Assembly: GCA_024330325.1 (NCBI GenBank) | Contig: JANDWE010000154.1 | Location: 1-5,136, forward strand | Source: Candidatus Nanosynbacter colneyensis | GTDB taxonomy: Bacteria > Patescibacteriota > Saccharimonadia > Saccharimonadales > Saccharimonadaceae | DNA: 5,136 nucleotides | Reading direction: 5' to 3' | Part shown: piece by piece, positions 1 to 5,136 of the stretch | Numbering within the stretch: position 1 is the stretch's first letter | Layout of the letters: the number at the start of each line of letters is the position of its first letter | Program-made: the position numbers and the translations under genes | Notes under the pieces: generated by a model | Told to the model about the DNA's origin: nothing | The model's input: the letters and a program-made list of their open reading frames with translations, nothing else | Database searches by the model: none

Positions 1-429
1 ATTGAAGAGCAGATTAAATACGGTACCGCAACGGAAGTTGCCGAGCTTCTTAGTGAATTACCACCAGAATTCCGCGCTTCCGCAGCCTCAGCGTTAGCAG
101 AATCTGGCATAAAGAATAGGGCATCCTTTATGGGCGGTAAACTTATCGATGATACGCTAAAGGGTGTTATTAATAACAGGGATGACCTCATGAATTACTT
201 TGCCAATTGGCTAGAGGGTGGTAAATATAAACCAGAAACTTTAGCGACTACGGATGCTGACGCTGTTAAGTTATTGATGGAAGCTGTAAATACTACATCT
301 GTTCTTACTAATAAGAAACGTCAAGATATTAGGGATGTCATCGACACTATTCTTACCGATAAGAGGTTGTCAGCTAATGCAACTGACGCAGCTAAAGAAC
401 AATTTAAGATTTTCCGCAACATGCTATAA
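1..429 (+). CDS. 3' end of an unrecognised helical protein upstream of the T4SS genes (5' partial)
   Basis: The frame is open from the first base to a TAA stop at 427-429, giving 142 residues of a longer protein. I do not recognise the family. What is visible is soluble, charged and apparently all-helical: an amphipathic stretch (EVAELLSELPPEFRASAASA, about residues 12-31), then segments rich in Asp, Lys and Ala, with no transmembrane segment, Cys residue or obvious catalytic motif. An ATG at 130 has a weak AGGG at 118-121 and could be read as a start, but the 43 codons before it are stop-free and similar in composition, so I prefer a gene cut by the window edge. It shares strand with the T4SS genes and ends 29 bases before the PrgI start, so it may belong to the same locus as the cytoplasmic tail of a larger component; that is inference from position only. 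The following promoter elements overlap its stop codon. Confidence 0.7.
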   Translation: MEEQIKYGTATEVAELLSELPPEFRASAASALAESGIKNRASFMGGKLIDDTLKGVINNRDDLMNYFANWLEGGKYKPETLATTDADAVKLLMEAVNTTSVLTNKKRQDIRDVIDTILTDKRLSANATDAAKEQFKIFRNML

Positions 430-430
430 T
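422..430 (+). promoter_or_regulatory. Extended -10 promoter element, upstream copy (TGCTATAAT)
   Basis: A perfect TGnTATAAT match spans the last codons and stop of the upstream gene. The only -35 candidate is TTTAAG at 403-408 (16 bp spacer), which is poor. A start of transcription near 437 would leave a leader of about 20 bases before the PrgI ATG, with no Shine-Dalgarno in it. It may work as an alternative to the second element 19 bp downstream, or be chance from the codons used. Confidence 0.4.
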
Positions 431-440
431 CTCCATATTT

Positions 441-449
441 TGATATAAT
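441..449 (+). promoter_or_regulatory. Extended -10 promoter element next to the PrgI start (TGATATAAT)
   Basis: A perfect TGnTATAAT lies in the 29-base intergenic gap. There is no recognisable -35 hexamer about 17 bp upstream (421-426 reads atgcta), which is tolerable for extended -10 promoters. Transcription from this element should begin about 7 bases after the hexamer, near 456-457, only 2-3 bases before the ATG at 459. The resulting mRNA would be leaderless or nearly so. This agrees with the absence of any AGGAGG-like sequence before that ATG. Position, exact match and missing ribosome binding site support each other, but no transcription start is measured. Confidence 0.6.
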
Positions 450-458
450 ATAAGCAGT

Positions 459-1370
459 ATGTCGGTGTATAAAGTTCCTCAAGATGTCGAGGCGGAGGAC
501 AAACTGCTCGGGCCGTTTAGTTTCCGACAGTTTGTGTTCTTAATTATAGCTGTTATCGGAATCGCTATTGCATACGGTTTGAGTACAATTTTTCTACCCT
601 TGGCAATAATTCCTGTGCCGATAATTTTATTCTTTGGAGCCCTGGCTTTACCTCTTAAAAAAGATCAGCCAATGGAAGTTTATTTGGCAGCAGTTATTTC
701 TTTTATGCTAAAACCAAAAAAGCGTCTATGGCAGCCTGATGGAATTGAAAGATTAGTCGAAGTTATCGCACCAAAAGTCGAGGAGAAGGCTTACGGCAAT
801 AATTACGATCAAGCCGAAGTCCAGCGAAGATTGTCATATTTGGCGAATCTGGTGGATAGCCAGGGCTGGTCAATTCGTGGCGTCAATAATCCGAATAGCT
901 CGATGCGTGCCGACTTATTCAACGAAGGACAAGCAGCTAACGACATATTGGATGAAAATAGCACTACGGCGCAAAATATCAATCACTTAATAAATCAGTC
1001 AGATGTTCGTAGGAGACAAGAAGTTATCCAAAAGATGCAAACAGGGCAATCTGCTACGCCGCCTCCTACGCAAACACCTCAACCATCTCAACCAGATAAT
1101 CCTACTCCAGCCACACCACTACAAATGAATCCTTACCCAACAATGCGTCAATCTGTATTAAATCCAGTGTCCGGACAGCCTGCCGCGAGCACTCCAGCTC
1201 AAACTCGACCGACAACCACGCCGCAAACTAGCGTAAACGAGGTGTCACCTGCTATAATAGAACTGGCAAATAACCGCGACCTCTCGATTGAAACGATTGC
1301 GCGTGAGGCAAATCGAATTCAGCAAGAAAATAAATTATCAGATGAGGAAGTGGTGATTTCACTACGTTAG
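459..1370 (+). CDS. prgI: PrgI-family T4SS inner-membrane protein with long Pro/Thr/Gln-rich C-terminal extension
   Basis: This is a 303-residue PrgI-family protein, a small membrane subunit found beside VirB4 in Gram-positive-type conjugation systems. The N-terminus has the family look: VPQDVEAEDKLLGPFSFRQF (residues 6-25), then two hydrophobic segments at about 25-44 and 46-66, a short amphipathic helix and a basic PKKRLW patch at 86-91. A charged helical region follows at about 115-195. Residues about 198-260 are low-complexity Pro, Thr, Gln and Ser, and 262-303 form a predicted helical cap starting VSPAIIELANNRDLS. Classical PrgI is little more than the first third, so most of this protein is extension. 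There is no Cys. The ATG at 459 is the only plausible start: an in-frame TGA lies at 441-443. No Shine-Dalgarno precedes it, and an extended -10 ends nine bases upstream. The TraC-like gene starts nine bases after the stop. Family assignment is firm; the tail's role is unknown, perhaps a flexible tether to a partner. Confidence 0.88.
   Translation: MSVYKVPQDVEAEDKLLGPFSFRQFVFLIIAVIGIAIAYGLSTIFLPLAIIPVPIILFFGALALPLKKDQPMEVYLAAVISFMLKPKKRLWQPDGIERLVEVIAPKVEEKAYGNNYDQAEVQRRLSYLANLVDSQGWSIRGVNNPNSSMRADLFNEGQAANDILDENSTTAQNINHLINQSDVRRRQEVIQKMQTGQSATPPPTQTPQPSQPDNPTPATPLQMNPYPTMRQSVLNPVSGQPAASTPAQTRPTTTPQTSVNEVSPAIIELANNRDLSIETIAREANRIQQENKLSDEEVVISLR
1250..1258 (+). promoter_or_regulatory. Possible internal extended -10 within the PrgI gene (TGCTATAAT)
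   Basis: This is a third perfect TGnTATAAT on the coding strand, within the codons for residues Pro264 to Glu267 of the PrgI protein. Initiation near 1265 would give a leader of about 115 bases before the TraC-like gene and could supply extra TraC/VirB4 transcript. No -35 is seen about 17 bp upstream. Its codons encode the Pro-Ala-Ile-Ile-Glu at the start of the C-terminal cap, so coding demand could explain it. Confidence 0.25.
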
Positions 1371-1374
1371 GTGG
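1369..1374 (+). promoter_or_regulatory. Ribosome binding site deciding the TraC-like start (AGGTGG)
   Basis: AGGTGG (one mismatch from AGGAGG, followed by two more G) overlaps the PrgI stop codon and sits five bases before the ATG at 1380. It favours that ATG over the in-frame GTG at 1371, which lies inside this site and whose nearest AGGA is about 22 bases upstream. Confidence 0.65.
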
Positions 1375-1379
1375 GGTTT

Positions 1380-2255
1380 ATGCAACCAGAGTTACAAAAT
1401 CAACAATCTTATCAGCAGGTTCCGCAAACCAATGCGGCTCTTCCTAATGTCCCTCAGCAATCATCAGGGGCAATTGGTTCGGGACCAAGTCCAACTGCGC
1501 CGTCTCCAGATAAGACCCCTGAGAATAAGAAGCAAAAAGGACCAATTAGCACCCAGAATACGTTACTTTTCTCTGAAATGCGCGAAAATATGATCATTAT
1601 GAGCGACGGCAGTTTTCGGGCGGTAGTGGAATGTGAATCAATCAACTTTGACCTAATGAGTTCACGCGAAAGAGAGGGAATTGAGTTCAGTTACCAAAAC
1701 TTCATCAACTCTCTGTATTTCCCAATTCAAGTTCTTATCCGTTCACGCCGCGTGGACATTGGTCCGTATCTGGACAGATTGGCTGAAATTCGCCGCAATC
1801 AAGACAATATGCTCCTCAACGTTCTAATGGACGATTATATGGATTTCATTGATATTCTGGCACAAGAAGCAAACATTATGGATAAGAGTTTTTATGTTGT
1901 CGTTCCGTATTATCCAGCTGGCGAGGAAAATGCCTTCAAACAGCAAACTAAGGGATTGTTCAATAGCTTCTTTAGCGGAAAAAAAGAAGCGACTGTGACA
2001 AAAATTGACCAAGTCACTTACACCAAAGCCAAAGATGAAATTAAAAACCGCATTGATTCGGTCATGAATGGACTATACCAAATGGGTGTAAAAAGCTGGC
2101 AATTAAACACCAGGCAACTGGGCGAGTTGTTCTACACTTCATATAATCCCGACACGTCGTCACGTGAATCACTAGAAGAAATTGACCCAAGCGAGCTTAC
2201 GACCACTTATGTAACTAAGGGGACTGGTCCGTCACCGAGAGGAGGAAGGTCATAA
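1380..2255 (+). CDS. TraC-like T4SS accessory protein without ATPase motifs
   Basis: This is a 291-residue protein that I place with the TraC-like domain proteins encoded between PrgI and VirB4 in Patescibacteria and some Firmicutes conjugative loci. Residues 1-57 are low-complexity and rich in Gln, Pro and Ser, probably disordered. The folded part begins near QNTLLFSEM (59-67), passes through SDGSFRAVVECESINF (75-90) and YQNFINSLYFPIQVLIRSRR (105-124), and reaches the hydrophobic strand FYVVVPYYP (171-179). This resembles the non-catalytic N-terminal region of VirB4/TraC ATPases, yet there is no Walker A or B, so it is not an ATPase. The C-terminal 40 residues are polar and end in a Gly/Arg tail. 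No signal peptide or transmembrane segment is seen, so it is probably cytoplasmic. The start is ATG 1380, supported by AGGTGG five bases upstream; GTG 1371 would add only three residues. Its stop overlaps the virB4 start by one base, which suggests translational coupling and equal dosage. A role as VirB4 partner or adaptor is inferred. Confidence 0.75.
   Translation: MQPELQNQQSYQQVPQTNAALPNVPQQSSGAIGSGPSPTAPSPDKTPENKKQKGPISTQNTLLFSEMRENMIIMSDGSFRAVVECESINFDLMSSREREGIEFSYQNFINSLYFPIQVLIRSRRVDIGPYLDRLAEIRRNQDNMLLNVLMDDYMDFIDILAQEANIMDKSFYVVVPYYPAGEENAFKQQTKGLFNSFFSGKKEATVTKIDQVTYTKAKDEIKNRIDSVMNGLYQMGVKSWQLNTRQLGELFYTSYNPDTSSRESLEEIDPSELTTTYVTKGTGPSPRGGRS
2240..2245 (+). promoter_or_regulatory. 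Strong ribosome binding site for virB4 (AGGAGG)
   Basis: A perfect AGGAGG lies in a purine run (GAGAGGAGGAAGG) at the 3' end of the TraC-like gene, nine bases before the virB4 ATG at 2255. It is the strongest ribosome binding site in the window, and its codons encode the Gly/Arg tail of the upstream protein. This organism therefore does use Shine-Dalgarno initiation, which makes its absence before the PrgI gene more notable. Confidence 0.85.
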
Positions 2256-4114
2256 TGGCAAAGAAGAAATTAGATGCCGTTGATATTGCTGCTCAACAAC
2301 GAGCACGAGAACAAGCCGAAGTCGAGCAGGCCTTCTTAACTGGTGTTCGAACTTTGCGTGATTTTATCGCGCCAAGTAGTATTGAGCTTCATTCTGACCA
2401 TTTCCGACTTGGCTCAAAATATGGCCGCACAATGTATGTTTATGGCTATCCTCGTCAAATCTACACCGGCTGGCTTAGCTCAATCATTAATATCGATGAA
2501 GTGCTGGATATTAGTATGTTTATTTATCCAGTCGATACGCAAATTGTCCTGAATAACCTGCGCAAAAAAGTTACTCAGCTGGAAGCAACCATGAATATAA
2601 ACATGGAAAAGGGAAAGGTGCGCGACCCAGGCTTGGAAGCGGCTTTGCAAGACGCCGAAGAATTGCGCGATCAATTGCAGATTGGCGCCGAAAAGTTCTT
2701 CCGCTACGGCTTATATATTACGCTTTACGCCGACAGCTTGGACGAGCTAAACTTCATCCAGCATAAAATTGAAACTATTTTTGGCCAGCAATTGGTGTTC
2801 TCAAAAGTGGCTTCCAGCCAGCAGGAGCAGGGATTGAATAGTTCTATTCCACAATTGACTGATGAACTACAGATTCGCCGCAACATGAATACTGGTGCAA
2901 TTTCAACCAGCTTCCCATTCACTTCAGCCGATTTAACGGACAATAAGGGCGTACTTTACGGAATTAATATGCATAATAATGGCTTGGTGATTTTTGACAG
3001 ATTCTCTCTGGAAAACGCCAATATGGTCGTGTTCGCTAAGTCTGGTGCTGGTAAATCATTTACCGTTAAATTGGAAGCTTTAAGAAGTATGATGGTCGGA
3101 GCTGATATTGTGATTATCGACCCAGAAAACGAGTACCAAAAACTATGCGACGCAGTTGGTGGCAGCTATATTCGATTGAGCTTAAGTAGTGACACAAGAA
3201 TCAATCCGTTTGATTTGCCGCGTGTTATTGATACTGATGAAGCAGATGACGCGCTGCGAGCTAACTTAGTTACGCTACACGGACTGCTCAGGCAAATGCT
3301 GGGCGGCGCAGGAGTAGGGGCTGGCGGGCAAGTCGTAGCAGGACTATCACCAGCGGAAGAAGCTGATATTGATCAGGCGTTAATCGACACCTACGCACGC
3401 GTCGGCATTACTTCGGATCCACTAACGCACAATTCTACACCACCGACGATTTCCGACCTATACGACACCTTGCTTCACATGGGCGGAACTGGTCCAAGCC
3501 TGGCTCAGCGACTTCGCAAATTTACCTCTGGAACGTTTGCTGGAATATTCTCGCAACAGAGTAATATTGATATTAATAATAATATGGTCGTCTTTAACAT
3601 TCGCGACTTGGAAGATGAGTTGCGACCGACGGCGATGTATATTGTTCTGAACCACATCTGGAATATTACGCGTACCGACCAGAGGAAACGTATGTTGATT
3701 GTTGACGAGGCTTGGCAATTGATGAAATATGACGATTCTGCCAATTTCTTATTCTCATTAGCCAAGCGCGCTCGCAAATATCAATTAGGATTAACGACTA
3801 TCACGCAGGATGTGGAAGACTTCGTCGGAAGTAAAATGGGGCGAGCAATCGTTTCCAACTCCTCAATGCAGCTACTTTTGAAACAGTCCGCCAGCGCCGT
3901 TGACGTTTTGGCGCAAGTGTTCAAATTGACAGATGAAGAGCAGAAACGACTAGCCAATTTCCCAGTTGGGCAAGGCTTATTCTTTGCTGGACAAAATCAT
4001 GTTCACATTCAGATTCAGGCTAGCGATACCGAATATAATTTGATCAATACAAATCCCGTATCACAACAAATAAAACCGTCAGATTCACCGATCGGCGGCT
4101 ACGGAGCGGTGTAG
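2255..4114 (+). CDS. virB4: VirB4-family T4SS ATPase
   Basis: VirB4 is the conserved AAA-type ATPase of type IV secretion, working at the cytoplasmic face of the membrane to drive assembly or transport. The N-terminal domain has the family signature FIAPSSIELHSDHFRLGSKY (37-56) and GYPRQIYTGWL (64-74). A charged helical hairpin follows at about 98-145. The C-terminal motor domain contains Walker A AKSGAGKS (261-268, catalytic Lys267; Ala replaces the usual first Gly), a second conserved strand IIDPENEY (287-294), Walker B LIVDEAW (481-487, Asp484 and Glu485) and the sensor-like TTITQD (514-519). All key residues are present, so it should be active. At 619 residues it is compact compared with the roughly 800 of proteobacterial VirB4. 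A Gly/Ala/Val-rich stretch (350-363) sits inside the motor domain. The ATG overlaps the preceding stop as TAATG and has a perfect AGGAGG. Isoleucine ATA codons are rare (about 3 of 46). The assignment is secure. Confidence 0.96.
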   Translation: MAKKKLDAVDIAAQQRAREQAEVEQAFLTGVRTLRDFIAPSSIELHSDHFRLGSKYGRTMYVYGYPRQIYTGWLSSIINIDEVLDISMFIYPVDTQIVLNNLRKKVTQLEATMNINMEKGKVRDPGLEAALQDAEELRDQLQIGAEKFFRYGLYITLYADSLDELNFIQHKIETIFGQQLVFSKVASSQQEQGLNSSIPQLTDELQIRRNMNTGAISTSFPFTSADLTDNKGVLYGINMHNNGLVIFDRFSLENANMVVFAKSGAGKSFTVKLEALRSMMVGADIVIIDPENEYQKLCDAVGGSYIRLSLSSDTRINPFDLPRVIDTDEADDALRANLVTLHGLLRQMLGGAGVGAGGQVVAGLSPAEEADIDQALIDTYARVGITSDPLTHNSTPPTISDLYDTLLHMGGTGPSLAQRLRKFTSGTFAGIFSQQSNIDINNNMVVFNIRDLEDELRPTAMYIVLNHIWNITRTDQRKRMLIVDEAWQLMKYDDSANFLFSLAKRARKYQLGLTTITQDVEDFVGSKMGRAIVSNSSMQLLLKQSASAVDVLAQVFKLTDEEQKRLANFPVGQGLFFAGQNHVHIQIQASDTEYNLINTNPVSQQIKPSDSPIGGYGAV

Positions 4115-4131
4115 AAAAATAGCGAGAAAAT

Positions 4132-5136
4132 ATGGCACGAGTTGATTATACGACAGATTCCGAAACTGACAGCAGATTAAATCCTGCTGAGCAGGCTAAG
4201 TTTGATCAAATCTCGGCTGGTTCTGACAGCGGGTCAGAATTAAGTGATCGCGAAAAAGATGCCATAAATGACCTTGAATCTCAGTTTGATAATAAAGATT
4301 CGGACTTAAATCCTAATCAAAACGATTCCGCCAGCGCTGCTGTTAATGATCAAGAATCTTCTGTTCCAGGCAACGGTTTTTATCAGCCGTCTGCGGGAAA
4401 AAAGCGAAAAAATCTAAAAGCAACTTTAAAACTCGCAAAAAACAGTAGGGGTATAATAGCTATAATCAGTATTTTACTTTCCATAGCGGCTACTTTTTCA
4501 GCTCTTCTGCCATTAAAATTAAACTCTCTATTAGACAATATAGATCAGCAAATCGGAAGCGTTGCTAATTATTCAGTAGAGGAGCGCCTACAGTATTTAA
4601 CTACACGCTGGTTAGCCATGAGAGTTATGAAAGAAGCCTACCCAGGAGATGAAAATATAGTTTTTTGTAAGGGTGGAGGCATGCTTTGTTCTCTTGCATC
4701 AACGAAATATGCCGCTTGGTTTGAGGAAATGCTAGACGCTAAATTTGAAAAAGATGGCGTCAACGTAAGAACAGTTATAAATTCTCATGGACGCTCAGGA
4801 CTTAGCGGCAAAGCCTCCTACTTTACCGTTAAGGTCGAGAACAAAGACCCCGATAGTGTAATGAAAGGCATAGAAAAGGAAATCGGCCATAAAGAAATGA
4901 GGGAAATAATTAAAAAAAAGGTACAGAAGATGCATGGTCGCAACTGGTTATTTCGCCACATATCCAAACGTATTTTATATAGAAAATACGGCGTAAAATC
5001 GTTTAATATTATACCCGAAAAACGCGTTAGAGCATGGAAAGATTTTAAAGCGAAAATTAAATCCGAATTCACTTCTCGCGCCATCGGAAAAATATCACCA
5101 AAATTTGCTGGGGTTGTATCTTGTATTAACGGAAGA
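4132..5136 (+). CDS. N-terminal part of an unrecognised membrane protein downstream of virB4 (3' partial)
   Basis: The frame is open for 335 codons from ATG 4132 to the window end, so the protein is longer. I cannot name a family with confidence; large membrane proteins with a disordered acidic N-terminus follow virB4 in Saccharibacteria loci as I recall them, and a VirB6-like or surface-component role is possible. Residues 1-80 are acidic, Ser/Asp/Asn-rich and probably disordered. A GNGFYQP motif (80-86) leads to a basic stretch (90-103) and one clear transmembrane segment (about 107-128), so the N-terminus should be cytoplasmic and the rest outside. The outer part has a CKGGGMLC loop (Cys179, Cys186), a mixed domain at about 190-250, a strongly basic helical region (about 254-316) and another Cys at 331. 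There is no cleavable signal peptide. The gene starts 17 bases after the virB4 stop with only a weak GAG as binding site. It is more AT-rich, and ATA makes up about 13 of 24 Ile codons, unlike virB4. Confidence 0.8.
   Translation, partial: MARVDYTTDSETDSRLNPAEQAKFDQISAGSDSGSELSDREKDAINDLESQFDNKDSDLNPNQNDSASAAVNDQESSVPGNGFYQPSAGKKRKNLKATLKLAKNSRGIIAIISILLSIAATFSALLPLKLNSLLDNIDQQIGSVANYSVEERLQYLTTRWLAMRVMKEAYPGDENIVFCKGGGMLCSLASTKYAAWFEEMLDAKFEKDGVNVRTVINSHGRSGLSGKASYFTVKVENKDPDSVMKGIEKEIGHKEMREIIKKKVQKMHGRNWLFRHISKRILYRKYGVKSFNIIPEKRVRAWKDFKAKIKSEFTSRAIGKISPKFAGVVSCINGR

Noticed and set aside
130..429. A complete 99-residue gene starting at ATG 130
   Set aside because: The frame is open and similar in composition back to base 1, and the AGGG upstream is weak. 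A 5'-truncated longer gene explains the data better, though this start is not impossible.
1371..1379. GTG at 1371 as start of the TraC-like gene
   Set aside because: It lies inside the AGGTGG ribosome binding site that fits the ATG at 1380, and it has no suitably spaced site of its own.
1454..2012. Minus-strand open frames of about 62-63 codons opposite the TraC-like gene
   Set aside because: They lie opposite a well-supported gene, have unlikely protein composition and show no ribosome binding site or domain.
3458..3777. Two overlapping minus-strand open frames opposite virB4
   Set aside because: They lie opposite the conserved motor domain encoding Walker B. They overlap each other in different frames and look like antisense shadows.
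4115..4131. Terminator between virB4 and the last gene
   Set aside because: The 17-base gap is too short and has no GC-rich hairpin followed by a T-run, so read-through is expected.
4452..4466. Two TATAAT hexamers inside the last gene
   Set aside because: Neither has the TGn extension or a -35. They come from consecutive ATA codons in the transmembrane segment.
4818..5084. Minus-strand 88-codon open frame at the window end
   Set aside because: The plus-strand frame is open across the whole region and continues a coherent protein with a TM segment. The antisense product is a hydrophobic by-product of Lys- and Glu-rich codons.
1..5136. Alternative genetic code with UGA read as glycine or tryptophan
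   Set aside because: No gene needs read-through of TGA, Gly uses GGN and Trp uses TGG throughout, and the four visible stops are TAA or TAG. The absence of TGA among four stops is too small a sample to mean anything.

Overview
The window carries the core of a type IV secretion system (T4SS)-like locus on the + strand: five tightly packed genes in one direction, with no RNA genes, insertion sequences, CRISPR arrays or convincing terminators visible. The likely source is a Patescibacteria/CPR bacterium, most probably a Candidatus Saccharibacteria (TM7) member. This rests on my recollection of family patterns, not on a search: a PrgI-type protein with a long Pro/Thr/Gln tail, a separate small TraC-like protein, a compact VirB4 ATPase and then a large membrane protein with an acidic disordered N-terminus is an arrangement I associate with that group. 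GC content is moderate, near half in parts of virB4 and clearly lower in the last gene. No in-frame TGA is needed, so the UGA-as-glycine code of Gracilibacteria/Absconditabacteria is not indicated.

Layout: (1) 1-429 is the 3' end of an unrecognised, mostly helical, soluble-looking protein whose start lies upstream of the window. (2) 422-458 is a short junction holding two tandem perfect extended -10 elements (TGnTATAAT). The second is so close to the next ATG that the mRNA could be nearly leaderless. (3) 459-1370 encodes a PrgI-family two-TM protein with a long low-complexity tail and a C-terminal helical cap. (4) 1380-2255 encodes a TraC-like protein without ATPase motifs. (5) 2255-4114 encodes the VirB4 ATPase, whose start codon overlaps the previous stop by one base. 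(6) 4132-5136 (open at the window end) encodes the N-terminal part of an unrecognised single-TM-so-far protein with an acidic disordered N-terminus, a Cys pair and a strongly basic region. It is the best candidate here for something poorly described.

How they fit together (inference): VirB4 would sit at the inner face of the membrane and power assembly or transport, PrgI would be a small inner-membrane subunit, the TraC-like protein would be an accessory partner of VirB4, and the last protein would be a surface-reaching or channel component. No relaxase, coupling protein (VirD4) or pilin is inside the window, so it cannot be said whether the apparatus moves DNA, moves protein or builds a pilus.
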